Shown piece after piece: positions 51,301 to 64,000 of a DNA stretch of 64,000 nt. The stretch's first letter is position 1. Each line of letters opens with the position of its first letter. This stretch comes from Tyto alba. Its lineage: Eukaryota > Chordata > Aves > Strigiformes > Tytonidae. The stretch spans positions 7,376,819 to 7,440,818 of the forward strand of contig NW_024881316.1 of NCBI RefSeq assembly GCF_018691265.1, written 5' to 3'. The notes beneath the pieces are model-generated. The model saw only the letters and a list, made by a program, of their open reading frames with translations, had not been told where the DNA came from and searched no databases. The translations under genes were made by a program, and so were the position numbers.

Positions 51301-54300
51301 ACAGATCTATTCACTGTCATTCACTAGCAGGCAGAAGAGTTGTGCATCATGTTGTTACTGGGAGCACGGCCACGTTCCGATCTCAGTGGAATTAGGAGCC
51401 GTTGCTTTGACAGGAGAGCAGCAAACAGAAAGGAAAGGATGATAAGGTTAAATTGGAAAAAAACAGTTCTTGAGTATGAAGAAGCGGTAACAGTGTTGTG
51501 GAGGGGAGAAAGGAATGGGAGACTTTTCTATCATATTCCTATTTCTTGCCCCAATACAGCTTGTTAAAACATGCATGAAAAAGTATTACCTTGTAATGAT
51601 TGTTGCTTACTCCTAATTGAAATCTATAATCCTATTACAAATGCATCCGGACACATTTAATCAAACCATATCCTGTTGTGCAAATTAAGATCCAAGTTCA
51701 TAGCTTATTTCTAAACAAAATATGCACAGTGTGAGAGTCCAGGCACTGAATTAGGCATCCTGTAGCAAATGCTGCCAGCTCCTTCAGGTTAGCTGAGAAA
51801 CTGGGTTGCTGCTGTTTGCAATTTCTAAAGCATAGCAGGATAGCTCATTTTCCTGGCTGCCTTGGATTTCCAGTTAGGCTACCTCATGGGGATATTTTGT
51901 CTTCTGCAGTATTCTACTGTTGGACAGAGAGAAGCTTAAATATATTTTTTTTAAGACTTCCTTGAAAACTGGCAGGCTTTTTCATCAAAATTGAAGGCAA
52001 GGGTGCTCAACTGGAACATCTCTTAATATGCTGACCATTATTTTGCAGACCTGGAAATGGAACTGGAAATAAACATGTTTTTAAAATATTCTGATAGATG
52101 TACAGAATAGCAGCTCCAGCTTGCTGTCCCGTGCTAAGTTCCATTGTTGCACCTTTCAGTGTAAGATTCGATTTTGTCCATTACAGATTTTGTAAGGAAG
52201 ACACAAAATTCAGGTTTAAGATTACCTGCTGCTTGCTTGCCTGCTCTTTCACCTTTTGCTACCACATACTGCCCTGAATACCAACACCTCCACCTTCCTG
52301 TACTTCTTAAAATAACCACACAAATACAATAATTTTGCTTGAATGTTATTCTCCATGTTTTCATAGTGTCATAATGGACTCTAGGTGGCAGCATCTGTGA
52401 GTGAATATTAGATGTTTGTGTTAAATATAGATTTCAAACATGTCTCAATCAATAACCATTGCAGACTTGTCTTCCTTAAAAGCACTTATTTTTTGCTCTT
52501 CTTACTCTTTATTTTCACCCAGTAAACCCTAGTAATGTACTTAACATACAAGTATTGAAAGAGTTCATATTGGTATGTTAGCAGAGCTTTCATGATGGTT
52601 CAGGGCAGACTCTTGTTCTTTACTGTAGCTTGAGGCACACATGAGGGAGAATAGCACAGGGTGCTCAGCCATCTTAGTCTGACACGGAATGGACAATGCT
52701 TGGGTAGAAAATGTGCATTTTTACTGCTGTCATAGAAGGTAAGGTGCATCTCTGTGCCTTGGCTCTTCAGCAGCTTCTTATGCTGTAACAACCAATGCCT
52801 TGTCAGGGTTATAAAAAGCTGGGGACATATCTATGCAAGTCTTTTCCACCGCAAAAACTAATATTCAGGGACTTTTCTAGCTGTCGCCATTTAAGTGTAC
52901 TGGAAGTGAAGGAGGGTTAGAGAATGTCTGTGGACTATTTTTGAACAATATAAACCACAGTCATGTCCTGACGTCAGATTGGGTGGGTGGATATTGATCT
53001 CGTCTAAGAAAGAGCCTTAGGGAATACGTGAAGAATTAAGCTGATTGGCACTACAGAAACAGGGATCTCATTCCTTGCTCATTCTTTTCTCCCAGTATGC
53101 AAAGTTTTTTTTCTGGGATGGGAAGAAATTCTCCATTTCTTCTTCGCTCTTGCCAAGAATCTGGCTAATCTGATATAGAACCAGGTCTGACTAGTGGAAA
53201 GCATACTCAGGTATCAGCAGCTAACAAACAAGGCCAGAAACATTTTCAGATACATTGTGAAACTAGAACAGTAGCAACATATTGTGTGTGGGGTATGTGA
53301 CCTTCCCTTTCTGCCTGCGGTGGGTCAACTCCAGCCAGCAGCTGAACTCATCCAGTCACTCCTTCCCTCCTCTCCTCTAGGATATGGGACAATATCAGAA
53401 GTGTGAGCATAACAGCAGAAAAAAGGGTTAGATACTATACATTTATTGTGTCTAAAATAATTTTAGGTCTATTATGAAAAAGGTTGGTATAGTACACTTG
53501 GGAAATAACAAGAGTGGGGCTGCTCTGTAAGAGAAAACAAGCCAGGAACAACAGTGTGAAGGGGGGCAGCATCTGTTCCAACAGAGGCATAGACCTGAGA
53601 AGTGTAGGGATGTTGACAATTAGAGGACCCATTTGCAGTCTGGTGGTGATCTGAGATGCACAAAGCAACAAGCCAAAACGAGCCAGGGACAGAACTGAGC
53701 ACAAACATACCTAGAGCATAATTCAGGCAAGGAGCTTGACTGCAGGTTCTGGACCAATGGGCGTGGGTGGAGGTCAAAGCAATTAAAACCGATTAAAGCC
53801 ATGACATTTATTATCTAATTCGGACTGTTAGACTACTAAAACTTTAAATGAAATAAAAATACATTCTTAACTTCATTTATATGGTATGCTCCCTTTTGCC
53901 CGTAACAAGAGTTTAACAGCATCTCTTTTAATCTAGCAGCTACAACTCTAATTATAGCCCTGTTGCCATAGGGCAAATAAGTGGACAAGTCTGTGCCCTG
54001 ATACGATATAAACATGACCACTCTCACTACCTGGGTAAATCCCTATTGGGCTGTTTCCAGTGATATTGTGTAGTGATTAAATCCCTTCTTTAGAGCGTTT
54101 GTACAGATATTGCCTTAGGCCTGGACAATTGGATCCCTGGGTGCAATGAGCAAAGCCCCAGAATAGTTTTTCTGTAGCAATCTGGTGTTATAATACTACA
54201 CAGCACTACTAGCACTCGGGAAAAAAAAAAAAAAAAGGAAAAAATGTGTAGATAGGACAACAGTCCAAACCCTTATCCACACTTGTATGCACACATCTAC

Positions 54301-56339
54301 AGCCACATAAATTAAAACAGAGGATTAAATTTCCTAGCTTGATGTTCCAGAATGGGCACCGAGGAGGGTGTGAGCTTGATATGTGAGCAAAATCTGTTAA
54401 ACTATGATTACCTTCAGCTAACACTCCTGCTCACCCACTTCCACTTCTATGTAAATAGAAAGTTACTCTCTGTAACCTATAAAATATGAAATATAGCATC
54501 TGCTAAAATTAATATTTATTCTTAAAATTTTCATTTGTCTCTGGAGATATCTCTACTTCTCATTAATACTAAACAGGCAAGGACTTGAAAATGGTGCAGA
54601 TACTTTTTTCCAGCTGTTAACATCTGTTTAGACTCTTGCTTCTGTGATTAGCACATGGGTGGGCATGCTTAGATTTACAGACTAGAATCCTCAGGATACC
54701 TATGCAGAAAGAACAACAAAATTTACCACATGCCTACATTTGCCTCAGTCTTATGCTCTAGTCAGTGAGCAAACAATCTGAGAAACTTTTCAATATCATC
54801 TAGCTGAATGCTGCAGTATCACATTTTCTTGTTCTGCAATATCTTCATTGTAATCATTAGTGATATGCCCAGTGATACAGTGCAATTTTATAGGATTTAT
54901 TTTGTACATGGAGCACAGCACATACACATTATGCTTTCATTTGAATATATACAGTATTGAATATAAAGATGTTAAATATTTTGCATACACATATACATAT
55001 ATTTAAATAATAATTTAAAAAGTTAAATGGAGAGGTTAACAACAGTAATTTCTTAGGAAGTAACAAGCTCACATACTTTAGAGCTTGAAAGCAATATTTT
55101 GAGTAAAGATTGTCATGCAGAAGGTGGAAGAGGATTTTAAGTGATGCCTGATGCAGAGTGCAAAACAGTGGTCTGAATTCTGACTTGATAAATGGATGCT
55201 ATGCTCAGGGAGCAGTAAGCAACATAGACATAAACTGGGTCAGCCTCATGGGAAGAAGTTAGTCCAAAGAAGCAGACCAAATATGAGCTGTCAGTGCAAT
55301 ACTTTCAGGATTATTCCCATAACCATTACTGCCATAACCATCCTTATTTATGTCAGAGCCTTTCAGAGAGACTCCTTAGCTCATGCTGATTTGCTCATAC
55401 CTAGACAAGAAAGTGAGATAGGTCTTAATCAAGCCCTATTGTAAATGCACTAACCTGTTCGGTCATATATGGACGTGGGTCTCTGTTGCTCTTAATGAAC
55501 TAAACTAAAAACCAGAATCTGAGCTCTCTCCAGTTATGAAGATTAGATTCTGGTTCTTACTGAGGAAAGCCTAAGGCATAGCCCTCTCCCTGAGAAAGGA
55601 GGTTTTTATTACAAAAGACCTCCTAAATAGACACACTCAGGCTAACATTGCTCAGTCATCCTCAATTTGTTTATGGAAGATTATCCATGCAGCCAGAAGC
55701 AACAAAAAAGTTATATTTATGTTCTCTCAAATATAAGCTATGTTGTGTGTGCTAGATTTACAGTCCTAAAGCTGTTGGTTTGATGCTTTGCCATAGCATA
55801 CTGCACACATAAACACATAAGTACTGTGATGATGAACATGAGTGAAATTACACAATTAAATAATTATGTAGAATAATTTTACAGAATTTATTTATTTCCT
55901 TGAAGGTCACTGGAAACACATTCAGTTGTTTCTAACCACCAGTGGTGGTTCTAAGGCTTTTTAGTTGTTACAGATTTCAACAGAAAAATCTGGAGCAGAC
56001 TTGTATGTGTGTGAGCATGCACATAATGCAACAGAGGGTCAGGAAAACAATATCATACAAAACAAGAACGTGTAGGTTTTTCATTGTCAAAATAACACTA
56101 ACAAGATGAAAGTCTTTGTTGCTGTATGTTGGAAAATGGAAAAAAAAAAGTTCAATTCCTTTACAATGGACCTTGTAACTTTATCCTCCACACTTTTTGC
56201 ACTTAGCCTAAATGAATATATGCCTAATCTGCAAATCTGCGGTTAGCACAAAGAATCCTTACTGATGGTACCATGCAAGCACATGAATGGGTCATTACTC
56301 TGCAAGTTATTTAAGACTAGTAAAAATGTATGCATAGAA
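45361..56339. other. Gene-free region between the CR1 relic and the tandem array
   Basis: No gene, RNA gene or recognisable intact mobile element. It contains homopolymers (T run at about 47901-47918, A run near 54221) and unique AT-rich sequence. A segment around 53.32-53.45 kb loosely resembles an avian LTR edge but is not claimed. Confidence 0.6.
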
Positions 56340-57325
56340 ACATCTCATGTGTTCAAATTATTATGTTTCTTTCAACCCAAACCCTAATGCAAGGTGAGAC
56401 TCAGAATAAAGCATGACAGCCCAGTCATGACAAAAAATTCCTCATGACAGAATTTCAGTTTCTTTTGGCAGTCCATTCCCAGTCCCCCTGTGAGTGCAGT
56501 TCTGAAATTTCTTTCTGTCAGCCCTAGCCTTAGGCAATAATTCTAGTTTGATCTATAGGACAGGGCTAACACTCGAAACAAAAAGCATCAATATTCCTAA
56601 GAAAGGAATTTTCACATTAGTCTTTATTTAACTTTAAAAGATACTTCTAAAGTGTCATTCAAGGATTTATCTTTCTCACAACAGTAACCAAAGCTCTAAC
56701 ACCAAGTCCTACACCTCAGCTGAGTATCACAAACGGCCAGATGGACTTTATCCATACTGAAAATTGGCCAAAATAATTATTTTTTGGAACTCCCTATTCC
56801 CTTTGGCAGCCCCTTTCCAGACCTCATCCCCCTGAAGTTCTGGGTTTCTTTTTTTCTTAACAAACCTAACCTTAACTGTGTACCCTAAGCCTAGGGTGGG
56901 CCATAGGAGAGGAAACCCTCTTCGTTCAGAAATATACTTGGATAAATACGATGCAATTCTCCAGTTGTAGCACCAGCTTTTACTTAACAACGGAGGGTCC
57001 ACTGCAGCCCCATTACAACTTCATCTCTGGGTTCCCATTGTTGCTAAACCTTCTCTAGCTCTAACACAAATGCTTGGCTGATGCATATGCCAAAGACAGT
57101 GCTCCATGCAAAGATTCAGTGTTCTTCCAAAGAGAATATTAGAGTCTGCCCATGGGGTTTTTTTGTCAGCTGCTGTCCAGATGGAGTCAAACTTAGCCGT
57201 GGACTTTCAGTCAAAAATCACCTTAACCCAAACCCTAAAATGAACCTTAGAATAAACATGCCATGAAGATGCAAAATTCCTAAGGAAACAATTATTTTTG
57301 CACCACTCAGTTCCTTTAACAGCTC
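56340..57325 (+). repeat. Degenerate ~170-bp tandem array, left forward block
   Basis: Diverged units share a GGCAGCCCCTTTCCAG-like word (56467 and 56805, 338 bp or about two units apart; weaker at about 57163 and 57310). This is followed by TTCTGGGTTTCTTT and CCTAACC/CCCTAA-like words (56379, 56867, 57228). Orientation matches the block beginning at 58181. Confidence 0.65.
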
Positions 57326-58180
57326 TCTAATGATTGAGAGAAAAAGCCTAGAGCTAAAGCTTGAGTGGTGGAGGAGAAGGGCTATGTGATAAAAAAAAAT
57401 CCTGTGGGCTAGATTTCCCCCTTGAGTAAATCGTTTTCTGGGTAAAATGAAGGAGGGCAGTGTCTAGGCTCATGATTGGGATTGTGTTTAGGAATAAAAT
57501 TACAGTTAAGATGAAAGAGAAACTGTGGAATAGCTGTGTTTAGGAGTCTGGAAAATCATTTAAGAAAAGGAACAGCCGATACTTGAATTTTCCTCTCAGG
57601 AATGTGGAGCCTCTGATAGGAGCAGGAACCAGGGCCAGGGCAGTCAACCTACCACTCAAGGTTCTTAGGGTTCAAGAAAAAATAACTACAGAAATACAGT
57701 CAAAGGAGAGCTACAAAGGGGCTGCCACGAGAAAGATGTAGGCTGCAGAAACACTTGTCCCCTGGAAAACTTTTTCATCTGGGCGGTGGCACTGGTTCTC
57801 CAGGTGGGGCTTATCCAAGACAAAGGGGTTTGTAAAGGGAGAAAGCTGCAATTGGAGTGCAGCTGCAAAAGGGCTGCCCAAGGAAGGTGTAGGCTGCAAG
57901 CAGAATTGTCTTCTGGGGATCTGTTCACCTGAACCCTGGACTGGTGTGTTGGGATAGGATCCAGACAAGGCCAAGGTCCAAATTAAACATTAGGATTATG
58001 GTTAAGAAAGAGAGAAAGTCTAGCACTGAGGTTGGAGTGCTGTAAAGGGGCTGCCAAAGGAAGGTGTGGAATGGCAAAAAGTGTTGTCCCAGAGAACTTT
58101 TTCATCTGGGGGATCTTTGATAAAGGCTCAGCTGATACTAGGATTAGGGCTACGAAAGAGACAAACTGTAAAACTAAACT
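57326..58180 (-). repeat. Degenerate ~170-bp tandem array, inverted middle block
   Basis: The same units appear in reverse complement. CTTTTTCATCTGGG-like anchors occur at about 57772, 57917 (diverged) and 58102; AGGGGCTGCC words at 57717, 57866 and 58037; GGTTAAGAAAGAGAGAAA and GATTGAGAGAAAAAGCC represent the reversed pyrimidine tract. Anchor spacing is about 145-185 bp. These are the clearest copies together with the right block. Confidence 0.75.
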
Positions 58181-59700
58181 ATCCAAGTTATGATGAGCCC
58201 TATGACAAGACCCGGTGCCCTGACCCAGATGAACAAGTTCTCTAGGGAGAATTCTTTATACAGCAGGCACCTGCAGACCCACAGCAAGTGCAGCTCAAGG
58301 CTTTATCTCTTCTCTAGCCTGAACCTTAGCCCTAACCGGAGTCCTTGGCCCCATGACCAACGAGGCATGCGGGGAGAATTCCTTCTGCAACCCACGCATT
58401 CCTGGGCAGCCCCTTTACAGCCCCGCTGTAGGGCTTGGCTCTTTCCTCCCTGTAACCCTCTGCCCTGGCATAGGCCTTGTCCTTGGCTGAATCCTGCTCA
58501 ACACCCCGTGCCACAGCAGGGATGAGCAAGTCCTGAGGGGACAAGTCTTTTGGCAGCTGTGTTTTGTCAACACCTCTGCAGCCTCTCTCTAAGCGCAGCT
58601 GTAGAGTTTATCTCTTTCCTAACCACTACCCTAAAGCCAGATGCTGATCTTGGCCGCAGCTGAGCCTTTGTCCAAGACCCAGAGCCCTGGCCCAGATGAA
58701 CGAGTTCCTAGTAGACAATTCTTTTACAGCTTTCCCTTCACTTTTTTCAGCCTCTTTCAGCCCCAGTCCAACTTGAGCTCTAGGCTTTCTCTTTCCCCTC
58801 CCCCTAAGGGAATCCTAATCCAAATCCTAACCTAGGCACATGTTGTACTTTATATCCATATTCCCAGACGAGGCCAAGCTAAGAAAATTTTCAGTCAGTT
58901 TACTAATTCTTTTTACTCACCCTTTCCCACCCCATTACACCACCCACCCCCCATTCTCCCCTTATTTTGACTTTACTTTGTAGCCCTATTCCAACCAGAG
59001 TTCTAGGTTTTCTTTCTTAGACCTAACCCCTGACCACCACCAATGGTGGTGGTATTAGCTTTCTCACAAGTCATAACCTTACTGGGAGCTGACCTTTTTG
59101 CCACCATTTTCAATTCCATCTCGGACTCAACTATTTCCATACCAGAATTCTTGCATCAACTTGTCCTTTTCAGTTTACTGGAAATTTTCCAGAGCCCTTA
59201 AAGCTGTACCTCTGGGGTTTTTCCTTTCTTTCCTTACTTTTATGGAAAGAGACACCAGTCCCATCAAAGGTGCCGTATTCATCTGAGGACGGTTCTGTCT
59301 ATTCAGTCTCAGCTCTTACTTTTCATTGTAGGATTGTTTTCTTTCCAGTGTAGCTTTGAGTTTTCTCTTTGTCGCAACTCCAACCATAACTCTAAGAATG
59401 GAGGAAGCTTATGGCAAGGAAATTTAACCCTTGTCCAGACAAAATTTCCTTAGTACAGAGATTTTTTGCAGATCACACTTTTCTTTGTCAGCACCTTTCC
59501 ACACCCCTTTCACTGGAACTCTGTGTTTTATGTTTTTCTTTTATGTGTGCCAATTTTTTAACCTACTCTGTCAGCTAGACAGTGCGTGTGCTCTGTCCCA
59601 GCATGTAGTATTCTTAGGTATGAGTTCTATGTGTTCATAATTTCTTTCTCCAGCCCTAACATCCTACAGTTGTATCGCAAGGTGTTATTTCTTTCTTTTA
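58181..59700 (+). repeat. Degenerate ~170-bp tandem array, right forward block
   Basis: CCAGATGAACAAGTTC-like anchors at about 58223, 58353 (diverged), 58520, 58692 and 58863 give steps of roughly 130, 167, 172 and 171 bp. Each is followed by a GACAATTCTTT word, a GCAGCCCCTTT-like word, a GGCTTTCTCTTTCC pyrimidine tract and CCCTAACC-like motifs. Beyond 58.9 kb the copies fade but the CAGCACCTTTCCACACCCC and TTTCTTTC words persist to about 59.7 kb. Confidence 0.7.
59033..59053. repeat. Perfect short hairpin, 9-bp arms
   Basis: ACCACCACC and GGTGGTGGT are separated by AAT, a perfect stem with a 3-nt loop within the tandem array. A related AACCACC-AGT-GGTGGTT hairpin with 7-bp arms lies at 55934-55950, just outside the array. 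Confidence 0.8.
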
Positions 59701-62700
59701 ACATGTGACTTCCATTTTAAATGTTACCTCCTTTGCACTATGACAGCATTGTATGTCATTAATAAAGCTGAATTATAAGAAACACCTGAGGAAGAAGCAT
59801 AGATTTCTGTTTGAGTTTGGTATCTTTGCCCCTAGAGAAAATCTGTCTTTGAATTCCACAATGGGCTGCACTCTCTAAGAAAGACGATCGTGCATGTGGG
59901 ATTTTTGGGAGCCTTCAGCAGCTCCAGCCAGGTCCTTAAATCAGTTGTAAGGCCAGCATGCTGCAGTACTCAGTTATAAGGACCACCTTTGACATACAGA
60001 AAGTGATGCTATTTTTGGGTAATATTAACGCTACTTGCTGCCTTGATATACAGGTAGAGAAGTATGAAAATATTTTTTTCTTACAATAAAAAAACTGTTC
60101 TTTTCTTTTTACTCCTTTTGTTATCTGCTTATGAGTGGTTTTCCATTGCTTAATTATTGGTTAATAACACTTCTCATTTAACTCCCAGCAAGATACATTC
60201 ACCCTCATAGGAAAGTCCAGACCTGTAATGCTGTCAGTACAGAACAAAATTAAGTATCCATAAATTTGAATCTATGATATTTTTAATTTGACTTGAGGGC
60301 ATGAATTTTTGATGGAGTAAAGAACCACACCAATATTTTTTTTCCTTCTAGATTGCATAGACATAATGTTATACAAAGCACTTTTCACTGAGTAGGCACC
60401 TCTGATAATATTTGCATTTTATGTTTATTCTTTTGCTACATAACTAACTAGAATGTCATATTTTATTTAAATGGCTTAACTAATTTGAAGTTTAGGAGAG
60501 AATTATGGGTTGGACTGTGGCTGTTGGCAGTGCTAGATGGCATATTTGAAGAAGCTTTCCTTTTAACCATTAGATAAAGTCAGTGTCAGGAATAAAATTC
60601 TGCTAAAAGTTTACTGAAGGAAGGGTATAGTTTTATCTGTGTTTGAGTCTTCAGTAGTGCCAGTGGGAGTTTTGTTCAAAACTGTTAAGGGAATATAGCT
60701 AATTAAACAAAGACATTTTTTCCTTTTCCTGACCCCCTTCCCTGTCTCTTCCCTATCCCTTCAGATTCCATCAAAATACAATCTTCCTATGTGGAAGTGC
60801 AGTAGTCAGCTTCCATAGCTTAAGGAAGACAGCATTTTATCAACAGTGAGATGACTTCTAAATGGTAAATTAATTGTCATTTCACTCACGCAAAACTTGT
60901 TCAGATGCCTGCGTATATTCATGCCTGTTATTCTTCCAAAGTGGTGTTAGCTTCCTGGCAGAGGTGATTATTTTGAGCAACCAGGTGGTTTTCCTGAATT
61001 ACGTAGGTCCTTGCAAGTACTATACACTGTGTGCAATTTCTTTCCTATGGTGAGACGGAGTTGATTTTTCCTTGTTAGCAGGTACATGAAAATATGGAAA
61101 AATATTTCAATGTTTATTGGAAGAAAGCTAGTTCAAGGAATACAAAAGAAGCCTGGACTTCTGTAATTGGAAACTGGGAATGCTGTGTATCTTTCCTCCA
61201 TGTTACATTTCCACATCATCTTATTTAAGAGTTCTCAAATGAAAATCAAGTCTAACAAGATAAACCACATTTATCTCTGTCCTTTATTATCTGAAAGATT
61301 TCCTTTATTTATAAGCTGGACCCAGCACTTGAGAAACAAATACGACAATCTGATGCTTTCACCAAGAAAACTTTTGCTGTGATACTTTTAGTATTAGTTG
61401 TGATATCATTGCAAAATAGATATAACTCAATGAAAACTTGCTGTGTTTTGAATCATTGTTCATGAAAGCAAACTGCAACTGTATATTGTTTCCCCTTATA
61501 AAATATTTCAAGATTTTAATGAAAATTCCACATCACTATGGCACATTCATTCACCTGATCTCGAAGATTTACACTAGGAATTTCATGCATTGTCTGGAGC
61601 CGAAACTTCAGCTGCTTTTGATTAGCAAGGCTTGCACTCAGGAAAGCTTGTTTTCTACACAGATTACTATTATGATTTTAAGTAACATGGCAAAAGGGGA
61701 TTTCAGCCTTCTCTAAATTCCATTTTGATCCCTAAAATTTCCCAAAGATCAATGCAACTTTATACATTTGAATTATCTATATTCTGCAACTTTTGTTAAT
61801 ACAAAAGGGTTAGTAATCAAAATTGACGTAATTCTTAATTTCTAGCATAATACAATGATTACAGCACCAATTATGTGCATATAGCAATATATACAGTGCT
61901 ATTAATTTCTCCTGGCCTGAAATATTAATTAGATCTTATTTGTAGAATTACAGTTCAGACATAAGATGACTTGAATTCTTAAATGGTTTCACATAATGTC
62001 CAACAAAACCTTCGTATCTATTAAAAATATACTTCCCCTTCAAGGGCTATATTTGCAAAGAGCGTGCATAGAGAATTTTTTGTCACAAGGCTTTGGTGTA
62101 AATTCCTATCTTCTGTTACACAGGAAGTAGGTATTGTGTGTCTGTATGATGTACACATATCAGCATACATACATTTGAACAATGATAATGCCTTTTGTGT
62201 TACTTACCAAGTTATTTCACAGGAAGACTTAATTAATTATTTCTGTTACTAAAACTGACTGAAGAACTGTCCTGAAAAAAGACCTTGCATGTGTATGAGG
62301 GAGCAGGGTCTCCTAATGGTGTCAAGTTCTGCAAGTAATTCTCCTAGGTTAAGTTACCTCTCCTTAAATATGAAAGAATGGCCACTGCAACCCTCTAAAC
62401 CCAAACCTGTCAAAGGTCTTCACAGTTTTCTGTTTCCACATCAACATACCTCTTTAAATCTTTAATTTAATTTCAAATGCTCTGTTTTTCTATGAACTCC
62501 TTCAAGTTTGTCAACATCTCTTTTAGTAAAGTCCTGTGAGATGATCATGGAATACACCATGGGCTATCAAAATCTGCTACATTTGTGAATACAACCCTAA
62601 ATTGTATAAATCTGTTTTGCAACCAAATAACATTGCCAATCCCTGTCTCATTCACTTTCAGCTTTTCACCTTGGGGATTTCTATGCCATTAATCTTACCC

Positions 62701-62770
62701 AGACCTCTCCATCAGACTGAGTATTTTTGTATCTGTTTTTTTTTAACTGGATATCCTCAGGTATATTCAG

Positions 62771-62802
<32 letters not shown>

Positions 62803-64000
62803 GAAGAGGAAACTCATTTAGTTGCTTTTGGCACAGATTTTTAATCTCTCTAGATCTCTTTGTGTCATGTCATCTAACTCACTGCTTTTCACAGCTCGGT
62901 TCAACAGGACTGTTTTCAATTTACTGTCCTGTTCACTCTACCTACCTGATCATCCCAGAAGAGCTAACTGAAACCAGCACAAACCAATCTCCAAAGCCAG
63001 CCAGTAGGCCATTACCTTTCACTCCTGTTTAGGACCTGTTAACCCACATGATAACCATTTTTATGCTACCCAATTTGAATGATTCCTCAAAGCAATTTCA
63101 GTTTAACTTTTTTCGCCCCATATTCTTTCTAATTGCCAAGTGTGAATGAAGCTGTTCCTCAACTCTCTGCTGAAGTCAGCAACATGCCTCTAAGTCAGTC
63201 TTCTAACATGGGCTGAGTCCATTTCAGTTTCATTACCGAGCATTTTACATGTGCTCTGGCTTCCATACTTGGTTTGCAAATATGTATCTGAAAGACAGTA
63301 AGATGAGTACAATAATAGAAACCAACAATGGAAGTTAGCAATCACGAATTTATTATCCTCATTATTAGTTTATGACCGCAAGTGATGATGAAATTGCTGG
63401 ATTTTGCAGTACTAAAATGTATTCTGTGTCCAGATTATCCATTATGCTATATGTCTGTAGTTATTCCTGGATGATTAAAATATAAATGGGGAGGAAATAA
63501 TCTGATTTGCATAATAACATGAATGACTGATTGTTGTTTTTTGTGTATCTGTGAATGGTAATGGTTTTTTGTTTGTTATTAAAAATTAATTTTTTCCTGA
63601 CATTTAAGTGAGACAAAGGTTGAATGCAAAATGATTCTTGTGCTCTTCAGCTGGAACACCTGCAATATAAAGAACGTATTAGGAGGAGGAAAAATGTGGA
63701 AGATTTATTTGATTGAATAATTCAAATCTTTTATCTGATTAATATTAATTGCTCATATTATTTTAATTGGATACATAGAAAGAGGTGAATAAAATTGGGT
63801 GAGATTTGAACTAATAAAAGGTATCTGTCCTGTAAAGTCAAATTTTAATTGATCTGTTAGTGTACCAACCTTTTCATGATAGTATTCTGCAGATTTGGGG
63901 TTATTAATTTTATCCAAAATCCATATGGACTGTTTTTCATCTGTAAGTGCTCCAGATCTGCAACACATCACTTGGTACTAACATTCTCCAGTTTAATTCC
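59701..64000. other. Gene-free region at the right end
   Basis: AT-rich unique sequence with one 28-nt T run. No open frame shows recognisable homology or splice-framed coding sequence. Confidence 0.6.
62775..62802. repeat. 28-nt T homopolymer
   Basis: Uninterrupted T run on the plus strand in intergenic DNA. Similar shorter runs occur at 4230-4252 (T), 5180-5196, 18361-18382 and 25938-25958 (A). Confidence 0.9.

Noticed and set aside
53318..53450. Possible edge of an old avian endogenous retroviral LTR
   Set aside because: The resemblance is limited to a few words (GGGTCAACTCC..., CTCCTCTAGGATATGGGA) with no paired LTR, primer-binding site or coding remnant nearby. Not enough to annotate.
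57686..58544. Several 70-111 codon frames on both strands, rich in Pro/Ser/Leu
   Set aside because: They arise from the tandem repeat units and share repeated peptide phrases for that reason. No start context, splice logic or protein homology is evident.
56340..59700. Interstitial telomere tract, because CCCTAA words recur
   Set aside because: The CCCTAA words occur once or twice per ~170-bp unit, not as contiguous hexamer arrays.
1..64000. CRISPR arrays, operons, tRNA or rRNA genes
   Set aside because: None seen. There are no regularly spaced exact repeats with unique spacers, no cloverleaf-type sequence was recognised, and the genome is plainly vertebrate.

Overview
The window is vertebrate nuclear DNA, most likely from a bird. 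It is AT-rich and mostly non-coding, with GT-AG introns and one CpG-island promoter. It carries a CR1 LINE relic with the typical (ATTCTGTG)-type 3' tail, faint MIR-like relics, and very few recent transposons. No prokaryotic features are present. The species cannot be fixed from the sequence.

The only protein-coding gene I can support is UFL1, the UFM1-protein ligase 1, on the minus strand. It runs from the start codon at 32710 down to the stop codon at 11278. I traced it by hand through 19 coding exons. Every donor is GT and every acceptor is AG, all phases join, and the summed coding length is 2379 nt, giving 792 residues plus a TAG stop. The mammalian protein is almost the same length. 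The gene looks intact. Its first coding exon lies in a CpG island (about 32.33-33.50 kb) that also contains GGGGCC repeats, a G-run and a 32-nt A/T homopolymer.

Region by region: 1-9.6 kb is non-coding DNA downstream of UFL1, with old SINE/LINE scraps and simple repeats. 9.6-11.28 kb is the probable UFL1 3' UTR. 11.28-32.71 kb is the UFL1 coding span with introns of 118 to 3380 nt. 32.7-33.5 kb is the promoter and CpG island. 33.5-44.1 kb is gene-free, with a diffuse old repeat at 41.2-41.9 kb. 44.1-45.36 kb is a 5'-truncated CR1 element on the minus strand. 45.4-56.3 kb is gene-free. 56.34-59.70 kb is a strongly degenerate tandem array of roughly 170-bp units, in which a central block is inverted. 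59.7-64 kb is gene-free.

UFL1 acts with UFM1, UBA5, UFC1, DDRGK1/UFBP1 and CDK5RAP3 on the ER surface, but none of those genes is in this window. No new multigene system is visible. The most unusual structure is the decayed satellite-like array with its inverted core.
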